This document shows positions 35,579 to 45,000 of a DNA stretch of 64,000 nucleotides, in pieces. The stretch lies in NCBI GenBank assembly GCA_036705565.1, contig JAUBUY010000027.1; one strand, 5' to 3'. This DNA comes from Microcoleus sp036705565 (GTDB taxonomy: Bacteria > Cyanobacteriota > Cyanobacteriia > Cyanobacteriales > Microcoleaceae). The translations under genes were made by a program, and so were the position numbers. Within the stretch, counting starts at the first letter, position 1; every line of letters begins with the position of its first letter. The notes under the pieces were generated by a model. It had not been told where the DNA came from and ran no database searches. It was given only the letters and a program-made list of their open reading frames with translations.

Positions 35579-35583
35579 ATGAC

Positions 35584-36783
35584 ATGAAAGGCAGACGAAT
35601 TTTAATCGGCGTTAGTGGCGGGATTGCGGCTTACAAAGTTTGCGAAGTAGTTTCAACTTTAGCGAAAGCTGGAGCGGAAGTTAAAGCTATTCTTACTGAT
35701 GCTGCCGGGGAGTTTGTAACGCCTTTGACTTTTGCTACTCTGTGCCGCCATCCTGCTTTTACTGACAAAGATTTTTGGCAACCAAGTCACGGGCGCCCCC
35801 TGCATATTCAACTGGGAGAATGGGCGGAAGTTTTTGTGATTGCTCCTTTGACAGCTAATACTTTGGCTAAGTTGGCGGGGGGTTTTGCTGATAATTTGTT
35901 GACTAATACTGTCTTAGCTTCTAATTGCCCAATTTTGCTGGCACCGGCGATGAATACGGATATGTGGGAACAGCCGGCGGTGCAGCGGAATTGGCGGGAA
36001 GTGTTGAGTTATCGGCGCTATCATGCTGCGAATCCGGGGGCGGGTATGCTGGCGTGCGATCGCGCGGGTGTTGGCCGTATGGCAGAACCTTATGAGATTT
36101 TGCCTCATATTGAATCGCTGTTGTATGCCAAGGGCGATCGAGATTTAGCGGGCCTTCGGGTGTTGATCGGTGCGGGAGGAACGCGGGAACACCTCGATCC
36201 GGTGCGGTTTATCGGCAATCCTTCCAGTGGCAAAATGGGTATAGCTTTGGCGCAAGCTGCACAGCACCGCGGCGCGACAGTGACGCTGGTACACAGTATA
36301 ACTGGCGAATTGCCGCTCTCAGGTGTGCGGGCGATCGCAGTTGCGAGTGCAGAAGAAATGCGGCAGGCGATGCTGCAATGCTTTCACGATGCGGATTTGA
36401 CGGTGATGGCGGCGGCGGTAGCGGATGTGAAGCCGGCTGAGTACAGTAGTGAGAAATTGCCGAAGCGATCGCTCCCGAATTGTTTGCCTTTGGCACCGGT
36501 AGCGGATATTGTGGCAGAGTTGGGAAAATTGAAACAGCCGCACCAAAAATTAATCGGGTTTGCAGCACAAACTGGGGATATTGTCAAGCCGGCTTTGGAG
36601 AAATTGCGATCAAAGAAACTGGATGTAATTGCCGCCAACCCGATCGATCGAATAGGTGCAGGTTTTGGCAGCAATACCAATCAAGCAATATTAATTAATG
36701 CCGCCGGCAAGCAAGTAGAAATAGCACCTTGCAGCAAGCTAGAAATGGCTCACCGATTGTTAGATTTTGTGATGAACGGGTGA
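35584..36783 (+). CDS. coaBC: Phosphopantothenoylcysteine decarboxylase / phosphopantothenate-cysteine ligase
   Basis: The 399-aa bifunctional enzyme makes 4'-phosphopantetheine for coenzyme A. The N-terminal CoaC flavoprotein shows ILIGVSGGIAAYK, APLTANTLAKLAGG, LLAPAMNTDMW and the active-site Cys loop GMLACDRAGVGRM. The C-terminal CoaB begins at about 190 with VLIGAGGTREHLDPVRFIGN and PSSGKMG, and continues with AAAVADVKP and AANPID. Length is normal. A heptad repeat array ends just before the start codon and may hold part of its untranslated leader. Confidence 0.95.
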   Translation: MKGRRILIGVSGGIAAYKVCEVVSTLAKAGAEVKAILTDAAGEFVTPLTFATLCRHPAFTDKDFWQPSHGRPLHIQLGEWAEVFVIAPLTANTLAKLAGGFADNLLTNTVLASNCPILLAPAMNTDMWEQPAVQRNWREVLSYRRYHAANPGAGMLACDRAGVGRMAEPYEILPHIESLLYAKGDRDLAGLRVLIGAGGTREHLDPVRFIGNPSSGKMGIALAQAAQHRGATVTLVHSITGELPLSGVRAIAVASAEEMRQAMLQCFHDADLTVMAAAVADVKPAEYSSEKLPKRSLPNCLPLAPVADIVAELGKLKQPHQKLIGFAAQTGDIVKPALEKLRSKKLDVIAANPIDRIGAGFGSNTNQAILINAAGKQVEIAPCSKLEMAHRLLDFVMNG

Positions 36784-36820
36784 GGGCGATCGAACTGCGA
36801 TGATATTACCAATTGCGGAT

Positions 36821-37225
36821 TTGTCGCCTTGTGGGGGCGGGTTTTGGAGATGGTAGGTTTCTAACATAAATGGTTGGTAAAACCCGCCCCTACAAATGTC
36901 TGTAGGGGCGGGTTCACCAATAATATTTAATACCCGCAAACAATTTATATAAACCCGCCCCCACACAACCGATAATCTAGATTAACCTTTACTGCGATCG
37001 AAATGAAATATTTGTCGCCTTGTGGGGGCGGGTTTTGGAGATGGTAGGTTTCTAACATAAATGGTTGGTAAAACCCGCCCCTACAANNNNNNNNNNNNNN
37101 NNNNNNNNNNNNNNNNNNNNNNNNNNNNNNNNNNNNNNNNNNNNNNNNNNNNNNNNNNNNNNNNNNNNNNNNNNNNNNNNNNNNNNTAATACCCGCAAAC
37201 AATTTATATAAACCCGCCCCCACAC
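36821..37225. repeat. Duplicated CCCGCCCC-type repeat flanking an assembly gap
   Basis: TTTGTCGCCTTGTGGGGGCG... (about 36820-36897) recurs at 37012-37086. TAATACCCGCAAACAATTTATATAAACC... (36929-37010) recurs at 37187-37260. Between the halves of the second unit lie 100 N (37087-37186). A tandem duplication collapsed or unresolved in assembly is likely. Confidence 0.85.
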
Positions 37226-37277
37226 AACCGATAATCTAGATTAACCTTTACTGCGATCGAAATAAGGCTACAATCAG

Positions 37278-37655
37278 CTAGAAATTAGCTGGTTCGGGGG
37301 ATAATTCTGATTCCCCAAAATCCGTTGATTTCGAGTCAGCGGGCAACTCAGTATCTGCGACAGTAATTTCTAGTTTAAATCCTAATGCTTCGAGCAATTC
37401 TACCAAACAGTAAATTTCCAAACCGCCGCTTTCAGTCAGGATATTATCGAGTTTTTCGTGATGTTCTTTTGCTGAATCAGAAAGAGCATTCATCCTGATT
37501 TTAGCCTCAATTACCTTTCTGATGGCATTTCTCAGGAGTGCGGGTTCAGGGTCTTTTTCTTCTAAGATAGCCCCGATAAAACCACCAGCGTGTTCGGCAT
37601 CTTTGAGAGATTCAATTAGGGACTCGCGGTAGCTATCGCTGGTAGGCATTTTCAT
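37278..37655 (-). CDS. Orphan HigA-like addiction module antidote protein
   Basis: The start is placed at 37655 (MKMPTSDSYRESL); a longer frame to 37805 has unrelated N-terminal sequence. The 125-aa product matches the probable addiction module antidote family: SYRESLIESLKDAEHAGGFI, ILEEKDPEPALLRNAIRKV and IYCLVELLEALGFKLEI, where the middle should be a helix-turn-helix. A RelE/HigB-type toxin normally precedes it; none is seen on either side, so it is an orphan. Its C-terminal tail is acidic. Confidence 0.7.
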   Translation of the reverse strand: MKMPTSDSYRESLIESLKDAEHAGGFIGAILEEKDPEPALLRNAIRKVIEAKIRMNALSDSAKEHHEKLDNILTESGGLEIYCLVELLEALGFKLEITVADTELPADSKSTDFGESELSPEPANF

Positions 37656-37831
37656 TGAATTTCGCTGGTTGTACTTCCATAATTTTATCGCAGTCGATCG
37701 GCAATTTCTCTCGTAAGCGCGATCGACAGTCCATTCTACAAGCAAATCATACTTAAGACAGAGGTATTCGATCGACAAAATAGTAAACCTTGTTTGAGGA
37801 AACAAACTTTAAATCAAACAGGGCATTGTGA

Positions 37832-38305
37832 ATGAATTTTAAATCGATCGCAAAAACCAATCTACTATTCGGCAGCCTGATAATTAGCCTCGGATTGCAA
37901 GCACTTCCAGCAGCAGCGCAATCAGTCACCGACGCGCAAGTTTCCGCCCTCGTAGAAGCGCTGCGACAAGCCGCCCCGCCACAAGCCGCAAATGACGGAA
38001 TGTACAGTCAGTGGCAAGTTTTACCGAACAATATTTCCCGCTGGGCAAAATTCTGTACCAAACAAGATTTAACACCGCAACAATTTGAGGCTGACGCGAC
38101 AAAAGCCAAATCAATTGTTACCTGTATCGTGGGCGATTTGCTGCGCGACGAATACAAAGCTAGCAGCAACAATGAAACAGCCGCTGTACGCCGCGCCGCT
38201 TGCTGGTGGATGACTGGCGAATCCGCAGCTTGCAAAAGTGGCGCCACTGCTACTTATGCCGATAAAGTTGTCAGCGTTTACCAGCAGCAGCGGGCTAAAA
38301 AGTAA
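37832..38305 (+). CDS. Hypothetical secreted protein
   Basis: The 157-aa protein has a clear signal peptide (NLLFGSLIISLGLQALPAAAQS, cleavage probably after AAA-Q or nearby). The mature part is helical and has four cysteines (FCTKQ, VTCIVG, AACWW, SAACK) that could form two disulfides in the periplasm. A C-terminal KVVSVYQQQRAKK is conserved-looking. No family is recognised. Confidence 0.7.
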   Translation: MNFKSIAKTNLLFGSLIISLGLQALPAAAQSVTDAQVSALVEALRQAAPPQAANDGMYSQWQVLPNNISRWAKFCTKQDLTPQQFEADATKAKSIVTCIVGDLLRDEYKASSNNETAAVRRAACWWMTGESAACKSGATATYADKVVSVYQQQRAKK

Positions 38306-38406
38306 AGTTTGTGCTGGCGGAATTTAGATTTTTTTACCGCAGATGGACGCAGATGGTTTTGTGCTGATGGACAGATAAGAGCGATTTGATATCAAATTCA
38401 ATTATC

Positions 38407-40089
38407 CTATAAGCGCCAAAGATTCTTGAGAACATTAATCAGCTCTTTCTGCCGTCGAGCGATTACTTCTGGCGTCCATTCCTGTTCCCGCAGCACTTGG
38501 GTAGTAAGCACACAGGGTGAAACGCCCGTTTTAGTAGTGAAATACTTCTGCTTTTTCACATCAAAATCATAATTTTTTGCCTGAGTGTTTTTCGCACCAG
38601 ATAGTAAAACTAAGTTGCCAAGACGATGTACATATTGATCGCGCTCTTCCTGACTAGGAAACCAATTCATCCACTCACTATTAGCCCCTGGATTTTGGGG
38701 AAGTACGTGCTCGACAGTAATTTTGGAGAAGTTGTAAGATGCTTCACCTTCTGACAGGGCAGCATCTAAGCGCAGCAAAACATAAAGACGAATTTTTTGG
38801 ATTAGGTAAAGGTCACTATCGAGGACTCTAAGGATATTGTTTGACTCTTCAGGAGTAAACTGGAGCGGTGAATTGGAATTGAATAAATCTTCCTCTTGTT
38901 CAATAGCAGTAAGCAATCTGCTGTAACGTTCAATCCGTTTATTAATATTGGCGCGGACAATCATTAAACCTGCCGCAAGGCGGTCTAAATCTGTAAAAAA
39001 ACGCACCAAATTATCGGGGTTATTACGGTTACGCGATAGGTAGAAAATGGCAGGCGGTATCCAGTCAACATTCTCAATTTTGTTTAACCATTTAAATAGT
39101 TGATTAATTTCCTCGGCACGCCGCTCGCTTTCATAGGTTGAGTTGTGAATTTCCGAAAAAGCCTTAGCATAAGGAGCTAAAATTTCATCAATGAATTGCT
39201 GAGACCCTGCCGCAGGATTGATGTTTTCCTGAAACTCTTTAAGGATACTCTTGCTAAGTTTTTTCTTTTCTTTAATCATCCGAATATGAGAAAACAAGTC
39301 TTTGAATAACTCGCGTCCCAGCTCCTCCTCGGTATCTTCCCACTTTTTAGTATATTTTTCTTGTTGGCTTTCGGGTATTTTTCCAATAATGTCCGCTTTC
39401 AAGATATCAGTTATGGAGAGATCCAATCCCCTGTTGTTCAACACAGAAAATATCCGATAAGCAGAGTCAAAGTCAGGCGTAGAAACCACTACCAAGAAGC
39501 ACTGGGTAATGATGAACTGGGCAAGACGTATACGGTGGGATTCAGCGATAGTCTGCAAACGTTGCAAGAATAAATGTGCATTTTCTTTAATAAGCTTCTG
39601 AGTATCCATCAGCTCAGCATTGTTTAATTTTTGGAGCTTGTTAATACCACCTTCATTTTGAATATATTCCTTGAAAAATTCTGCATCTCGCTCGCGCAAA
39701 GTCAGACGGTAACGATTATCTATACCCGCGATTAAGCTGCCTCTTTGGTATAGATAAGTGGTCAAGTCATTGGCGTGTTGTGTTGGCAATGATTCCCTGA
39801 GAGCAGCTAGTAGTATGGTGAGAGTTGTTAGACGTTGCTGACCATCTACAATTTCAGCCTCTGGCGGCCCAGATTTGATCAAAACAATGCTGCCTAGAAA
39901 GTACGGGTTGAGTTGATCAATCGTGTCGTTACCATCTCCCAATGATGTTAGCAGGTCTTCCAGCAGTTCCCCAGCTTGCTCATTTGTCCAAGCATAGGGA
40001 CGCTGGTAGAGGGGAATGGTAAACATAAAGTCATCGCTAAAGATTTTCCTAATGGGGTGTTCCTCACCCTTGATGCTGACACGGTTCAT
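38407..40089 (-). CDS. GmrSD-type protein, DUF262 + DUF1524 (type IV restriction-like)
   Basis: The 560-aa protein has an N-terminal DUF262 domain (FTIPLYQRPYAWTNEQ, EIVDGQQRLTTL, a ParB-like NTPase motif) and a C-terminal DUF1524 HNH-type domain (VEHVLPQNPG, LGNLVLLSGAKNTQAKNYDF). This is the single-chain GmrSD/BrxU-like layout, which cuts modified phage DNA in known cases. The catalytic His and following Asn residues are present. It stands alone, without BREX or methylase genes in the window. Confidence 0.88.
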   Translation of the reverse strand: MNRVSIKGEEHPIRKIFSDDFMFTIPLYQRPYAWTNEQAGELLEDLLTSLGDGNDTIDQLNPYFLGSIVLIKSGPPEAEIVDGQQRLTTLTILLAALRESLPTQHANDLTTYLYQRGSLIAGIDNRYRLTLRERDAEFFKEYIQNEGGINKLQKLNNAELMDTQKLIKENAHLFLQRLQTIAESHRIRLAQFIITQCFLVVVSTPDFDSAYRIFSVLNNRGLDLSITDILKADIIGKIPESQQEKYTKKWEDTEEELGRELFKDLFSHIRMIKEKKKLSKSILKEFQENINPAAGSQQFIDEILAPYAKAFSEIHNSTYESERRAEEINQLFKWLNKIENVDWIPPAIFYLSRNRNNPDNLVRFFTDLDRLAAGLMIVRANINKRIERYSRLLTAIEQEEDLFNSNSPLQFTPEESNNILRVLDSDLYLIQKIRLYVLLRLDAALSEGEASYNFSKITVEHVLPQNPGANSEWMNWFPSQEERDQYVHRLGNLVLLSGAKNTQAKNYDFDVKKQKYFTTKTGVSPCVLTTQVLREQEWTPEVIARRQKELINVLKNLWRL

Positions 40090-40248
40090 GCTTGGTTCCT
40101 GTGTTAGGTGTGGTTGGTAATTGCTTCCCGAAAGTCAATTTTCCTTGCTGCTAGAATACCATGCTCAAGCTTGGAAAGGCGAACTCTCAACTTAGCTTGT
40201 GCAGGCTGGTTTCATTCGTCCCGCTGTAGGCTTCAATCTGCGGCTGAA

Positions 40249-41319
40249 TTACCCATTTTCCCCCTGACTTCTTATCAACTTTTGCACGCTGGCTAAAGCC
40301 CGATTTAATTCATAACTTTTTCTTTCTGAATTCTGCAAAAAAGCCTGCTGTTCTTCTTCAATCATTAACACATCCTGCCGCACCAAACCATCTAATAACT
40401 TTTGAGCCGCGCCGAAGCAACTATCTTTGATAAACCTGCGAAACCAAACAGGCAATTTGTGCAGCCGCCAAAACGCATTTAATGAGGTAAAATGAATTAA
40501 ATAAGCGCGAGTTGCTGTTTCGCTCACCGGACAAACCAAGCAGTAAATCTTAAAGTCGCTTCCCAAAGTTGAAACCCAGTGCGGGTAAACATAACTCACC
40601 TCTAGCGGTTCCGGGTGCAGTCGGCGCAAAGACTTAAAAAATAACTGAGAAATTGACCAAATTTTATCTATTTTGTAATAACTTTGTGCCTGATAGCGAG
40701 CAGTTACTTGATGCTCGTTTTCTTCTAAAGTATCTAACACTGGATTTGCCCAAGCTTGCCAATCATCGTGCAAGTGCCCGTGGTACATATCCATCAAGTT
40801 TTCAATTAAAAATGAATAGTGTGCCTGACAGTCGATGACTGAAACAGTGGCAATATAATTGAGATGTTCCCACTCTGGCAAATCCAGTAAATGAGTTTTT
40901 TCTGCTTGGGTTTCGTCGCCGGGAAACAGCCAGATAAAACCGTTTTTTTCCTTGACTAGATAGGAGCGAATTTTGCAGTTAGGTAGCTTTTGATTTTCTG
41001 CTAAATAATCGACTTCGGCACATTCTCCCCTTGCATTTAACCGCCATCCGTGGTAAGCGCATTCGATTAAATCGCCTTTAACTTTGCCGTGGCTGAGTTT
41101 AACTTGTCGGTGCGGACATCTATCTTCTAAAGCGTTGATTTTGCCTGCACTGTCGCGGAAAAGTACGATCGCCCGATTCCAGATTTTCGCAGCTAGCGGC
41201 TGAGTTTGCACCTCGCTGCTGCGGGCGATCGCATACCAGCGATCGAGATTAATGCCCAACTGGCGGATGTGAGTTTTTTCCCCTTTTCCAGCTACCGATT
41301 TTATCGCGTTGTTTTGCAT
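40249..41319 (-). CDS. Rieske-type oxygenase, probable carotenoid (CruH-like) oxygenase part
   Basis: The start is placed at ATG 41319 (MQNNAIKSV), whose A overlaps the stop of the upstream methyltransferase (TAATG). The 356-aa product has a Rieske [2Fe-2S] site (CPHRQVKL and CAYHGW) and a C-terminal oxygenase domain with NLMDMYHGHLHDD supplying likely iron ligands. It belongs to the pheophorbide oxygenase-like family. From memory, CruH of the synechoxanthin pathway joins a methyltransferase-like N-terminus to a Rieske oxygenase, and the adjacent CruE-like gene supports this role: oxidation of the C-18 methyl groups of renierapurpurin. Other substrates are possible. Confidence 0.72.
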   Translation of the reverse strand: MQNNAIKSVAGKGEKTHIRQLGINLDRWYAIARSSEVQTQPLAAKIWNRAIVLFRDSAGKINALEDRCPHRQVKLSHGKVKGDLIECAYHGWRLNARGECAEVDYLAENQKLPNCKIRSYLVKEKNGFIWLFPGDETQAEKTHLLDLPEWEHLNYIATVSVIDCQAHYSFLIENLMDMYHGHLHDDWQAWANPVLDTLEENEHQVTARYQAQSYYKIDKIWSISQLFFKSLRRLHPEPLEVSYVYPHWVSTLGSDFKIYCLVCPVSETATRAYLIHFTSLNAFWRLHKLPVWFRRFIKDSCFGAAQKLLDGLVRQDVLMIEEEQQAFLQNSERKSYELNRALASVQKLIRSQGENG

Positions 41320-42005
41320 TACAAATATTCCCAAATTACGCCCATAAAACAACCCAATTTTACAAAATAACAGCCCGGAAAGCAACGACCGTAAATTTTT
41401 CTAAATCTCCGTTCAGACAAATACCTATCGCTAGCTAAATGCTTCAACCACCCTGGCGACAATCTAAATTTTAATAGTCTTAAAGCATTGCGAAATCCGT
41501 AGGTGGAACAGTCGGGATTAAAATCTCTCGCTGCACCTAATATGTAGCCTATTGTAGCAGGTGTTTCGACTTCCGAAATATTATCTAAAAAGACGACTTT
41601 GCCGTGCGGATTTAACATTTTTTTAATGGTTGAGAGGGTGGTGGGGAGGTTGGGCAGGTGGTGAAAAGTAGCAGCACTAACTATTAAATCAAATTGGCGA
41701 TCGAGCGCTAATTGACTGGCATCCATTTGGATGTACTCGATGTTGGGTGCTGAGCGTTTTTGACGCGCTATATCTAGCATTTTTGCTGACAAATCGACGG
41801 CTACAACATTATCGTAATACTGGGCTAATTCAAAAGCAAGAATTCCCGAACCGCAGCCAATATCTAATACTGCACCTTTGCTGACAGATAGGTTGTTAGT
41901 AAAGAAATCGTTCTGGTTTTGCAACGAGGTCACGAAATCGTATTCTGTTGCAAAAGCATCAAACGTTACAGATTTATTGCGAACTTTGCAGTTACTATTT
42001 AGCAT
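41319..42005 (-). CDS. SAM-dependent methyltransferase, probable other half of a split CruH
   Basis: The 228-aa class I methyltransferase has motif I VLDIGCGSGILAFEL, an acidic VAVDLSAKML loop and FDLIVSAATFHHL. Its stop codon overlaps the start of the Rieske gene (TAATG), so the two are translationally coupled. In CruH a domain of this type is thought to precede the Rieske part. The split here is consistent with one ancestral gene divided in two, or with the unfused ancestral state. Small-molecule methylation of a separate substrate remains possible. Confidence 0.75.
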   Translation of the reverse strand: MLNSNCKVRNKSVTFDAFATEYDFVTSLQNQNDFFTNNLSVSKGAVLDIGCGSGILAFELAQYYDNVVAVDLSAKMLDIARQKRSAPNIEYIQMDASQLALDRQFDLIVSAATFHHLPNLPTTLSTIKKMLNPHGKVVFLDNISEVETPATIGYILGAARDFNPDCSTYGFRNALRLLKFRLSPGWLKHLASDRYLSERRFRKIYGRCFPGCYFVKLGCFMGVIWEYL

Positions 42006-42311
42006 TTATTATTGCTTTATACTCATTCAATAATATTTTAACCGCATATCCACCCCGCTTAACGCAGATATTTTTTTGGTTCGCAAGCTCTGCCTTTTCC
42101 CCTCAGCGAAACCACCCCCGCAAACCGTAACTAATCTTAAAAAAAGAATGCAACTGTAGGAAACCTCTAAACCCTTATTGGATCAGTCATTCCCATTTCT
42201 TCAAATCTAAAATCTAAAATCTAAAATCTAAAATGGTAGGGCTGGGGGCGGGTTTCACCGAGGATACCAGCCGATGATTGACGATTTATAAAGCCCGCCC
42301 CACTGCAAACC
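42006..42311. other. Gene-free spacer with heptad array and CCCGCCCC hairpin
   Basis: AAAATCT heptads at 42204-42232 end in AAATGGTAGG. They are followed by a GGGGCGGG...CCCGCCCC inverted pair (42245-42301), which can act as terminator for the CruE-like gene or is a dispersed element. Confidence 0.6.
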
Positions 42312-44264
42312 TTAGATTTTTAACACGCCTTCGGGATTCACCGTCAAGAGCGCTCGCCTCTGCAAACCCTCCTGATATAAAATAGCATTAGCTGCCAACA
42401 AACCGCTGCTAACTGCCCTTTCCATTAAACCGCACGGAAACGGCATTTTTACCCAATCTCCCGCAAACAAAAGATTGGGAACAGCGCAGCAAGTTTCTGG
42501 TCTTTCTGCATAACTACCGGGCGGATATCCAGAGAAATTCTTTTGATTTACCAATTCCCGGTGCAGCATATTTGCCTCTTTTAATTCCGGTACAATTTCG
42601 TACAATTCTTGCTCAAAAGTCGCCAGCAAAACTTCCTGATTCGGAAATTCTTTCTCCTTGTAACAATAAGCGTGCAGTTCCACAACACTACCGCCAGTTT
42701 TCTGATTCCACTCTATGAACTGATCCTGAATTCGGTGGTAAAGCGTAATGCTGTCAGTCAGTTTGTAGCCGGAAAGCGAACTGAAATTGCTGTGTTCCCA
42801 GGGAAATTCGCGATCGAACCAAAAACGGCCCACCGCAAACGGATCGGCTATTTTCAAACTCTCGATCCGACTCTGCACCTGCGAATTCACCTCACCGCTA
42901 GCCAAACTAAACAAATGCTGCATCCCCGGAACATCGGCCGCCAAAACATAATAATCAGCCTTCAATGTTTCTCCCAAATTTTGCGTCTTGGAAGTGGTCG
43001 CGGCGGAGACCAACTGTACCTCATCGGCTTTTTCATCAACTACCTTAAATCGAGGCAAATCCCGCTGAGCAGGTCCGCTGACAACTCGCCCTTCGGCATC
43101 AAAAACTGCCCCGTGACAAGGACAGTGAAATTGACCGTCGTTTTGTTTCTGAACTGTGCAGCCTTGGTGAGTGCAGCTCAGAGAAATTGCCTCTTTTCCC
43201 GACGGTGCGGCGGCAAATACGCTGTCCCCAGCGCCGAAATATTCGGTAGAGTTGCTATCAGTTAATAGCCTGTTTCGCTTCACCCAAAAAGGTATTTTAC
43301 TTTGCACGTCTCCTGACTGATAACTCAGAGAATCAATCTTGCCGTTTTCCCAGCGAATTTCACTGACTGCGACATCTGTCAATACTTTGCCGCCTTTGCT
43401 TTCAATTGCTCTGGCAATAGGCTGCACCAAACTCGTACCCATATCTTGTCGCGTACCGTTGAATGCTAAACCCTCTGGATTTCCGAAAAAGTAAAAGTGA
43501 AAAAATTGCATTAATTCTCCCGCGCTCAATTCGTCTGGAGCGTTGAGGCTGGATTTGGCAAAAGGCAGAAAATACAAGTCATAAAGTCCGCGCGGAAATT
43601 CACCTTTTACCCAGTCGGCTACTGATATATTGTCGAGGCGAGCAAAACTTTTTTGAGTTTGAAAACCGCCGATTTCTCGAAATACTTGCCAGTGAGCGGG
43701 TTTTGTAAGATTGATTCCCCACTTGAGCCGATTGGGAGAAGATATCCCCAAGTCAACTATATTCCAGGGAAAAGCTGAATGGTTGGGACGGAAAACTTCG
43801 GGTTTGTATTTGCCGTCTCTAAACAGAACGGCGTAGGATTCTAAAGATATAAAGTTATCGGTAATTTCTAGTTCTTCAACCACACTTTTGAGGTTGTAGT
43901 ATTGCGGAAAAAAACCGTGGAAACCGTGTTCCATCATAAAAGTTTCGTTCCCGACTTGTATCGGCCAACTAGCAATTTTACCGCCGAGTTGGGGCGATTT
44001 GTCGAGCAATGTTACGGCGAAACCTCGCTGGGATAGCTCGTAAGCACAGGCGAGCCCTGCTAAGCCTGCGCCTACAACTGCAACGGTTTTGCGGTTATTC
44101 AGCATTCGCGGCAAGTCAAGAGAATCTTGCACAAAAACGGCGGGCTCTGGCTTGGAAAACCGAGAGTAGCCCAGCAGCCCGCCTGCGGCACCGACTCCGA
44201 GGAATTTGAGGGCGGTTCTTCGAGAAACTGGTTGGGATAGCGGTGAATTGGTTGATTGACTCAT
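42312..44264 (-). CDS. cruE: CruE-like FAD desaturase/methyltransferase with inserted Rieske domain
   Basis: The start at 44264 (MSQSTNSPLSQ) places a twin-arginine-type motif (VSRRTALKFLGVGAAGGLLG) at the N-terminus. A phytoene desaturase-like FAD fold follows: VAVVGAGLAGLACAYELSQRG near residue 60, and a C-terminal LLFAGDWVKMPFPCGLMERAVSSG. A Rieske domain is inserted in the middle (CTHQGCTVQ, CPCHGAVFD). Beta-carotene desaturase/methyltransferases CrtU/CruE, which aromatise and methylate the ring ends, are my best match, and the neighbouring methyltransferase/Rieske pair fits the synechoxanthin pathway. A generic FAD oxidoreductase is the alternative. An upstream Met at 44312 is less likely. 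Confidence 0.68.
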   Translation of the reverse strand: MSQSTNSPLSQPVSRRTALKFLGVGAAGGLLGYSRFSKPEPAVFVQDSLDLPRMLNNRKTVAVVGAGLAGLACAYELSQRGFAVTLLDKSPQLGGKIASWPIQVGNETFMMEHGFHGFFPQYYNLKSVVEELEITDNFISLESYAVLFRDGKYKPEVFRPNHSAFPWNIVDLGISSPNRLKWGINLTKPAHWQVFREIGGFQTQKSFARLDNISVADWVKGEFPRGLYDLYFLPFAKSSLNAPDELSAGELMQFFHFYFFGNPEGLAFNGTRQDMGTSLVQPIARAIESKGGKVLTDVAVSEIRWENGKIDSLSYQSGDVQSKIPFWVKRNRLLTDSNSTEYFGAGDSVFAAAPSGKEAISLSCTHQGCTVQKQNDGQFHCPCHGAVFDAEGRVVSGPAQRDLPRFKVVDEKADEVQLVSAATTSKTQNLGETLKADYYVLAADVPGMQHLFSLASGEVNSQVQSRIESLKIADPFAVGRFWFDREFPWEHSNFSSLSGYKLTDSITLYHRIQDQFIEWNQKTGGSVVELHAYCYKEKEFPNQEVLLATFEQELYEIVPELKEANMLHRELVNQKNFSGYPPGSYAERPETCCAVPNLLFAGDWVKMPFPCGLMERAVSSGLLAANAILYQEGLQRRALLTVNPEGVLKI

Positions 44265-44312
44265 CAGCGGTACGCGGTAACGGGCTTTAAACACAAATAC
44301 GCCATAAGGCAT

Positions 44313-44876
44313 ATATCATAGACCGAAATCAGGATATGTGAAGAAATACTAAGACACATCCCCCAATCGGATCGCGATCCTCTTCGAGGGCTGCGCTAAC
44401 GCACTTGATCTGGTTCGATCGCACACAATGTATAGTAGAAGCAAGAAGGCTTTAGTTATTTAGGAGAAAAGAAGAAAAAAGCGATCGCCCGCCTAGCGTA
44501 AAATTCTCTAAATAATTAAGTGTTTTTATTTATGTTGCTCAATTCTTGGCAACCGCCGCCAATGATTCTAAAAAACTAGGAGATTTTCATGCAAAATCTT
44601 AGGCAAAAGGCAGTCTCGACGAATTGTACGAAATAACCTGGCAGATATCCGAGACCAAACAATTAACCAGTCGAGCTTTAAGTAAGTTGGGGCGAAAAAT
44701 ATAACTATTTTAAAATAAGTAAATACAGAGAATATATCTACTGAGGTAACTCAATATATCGGCGATCGATGCAGGGTATTCCTCACTTAATACCAAGACA
44801 AAACTCGATTCAACCTGAGAAGTGCGGATGTGTCGCAAAAATTCAAAGACGCCCGTATAGCTAATGCCGGTTAAAC
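44313..44876. other. Gene-free stretch with a small dispersed repeat
   Basis: GCGATCCTCTTCGAGGGC at 44383-44412 is the third copy of the repeat found in the GT39 and glycerate kinase genes. The rest is AT-rich; a 71-aa minus frame (44710-44925) overlaps the MITE-like copy and is not credible. Confidence 0.55.
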
Positions 44877-45000
44877 TCACATCTTGCACCATTCTTAAGA
44901 ACGGGCTCTTCGGCCCGTTCCACAAAAGATGAATTTTTTGTGGAACAGGCCGGAAAGCCTGTTCATAAAAGGATTATTGAAAATGGTGCAACATCTCAGT
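44877..45000. repeat. MITE-like palindromic repeat, copy 3
   Basis: ATCTTGCACCATTCTTAAGA ... GAAAATGGTGCAACATCTC ends, with AACGGGC...GCCCGTT and AACAGGC...GCCTGTT arms around TTCCACAAAAGATGAATTTTTTG. Same family as 8853-9116. Confidence 0.75.

Noticed and set aside
36945..37223. 92-aa ORF spanning the N run
   Set aside because: It crosses 100 unknown bases and lies in a duplicated repeat.
44710..44925. 71-aa minus-strand ORF
   Set aside because: Its start lies in the MITE-like copy 3, and no family or ribosome-binding site supports it.
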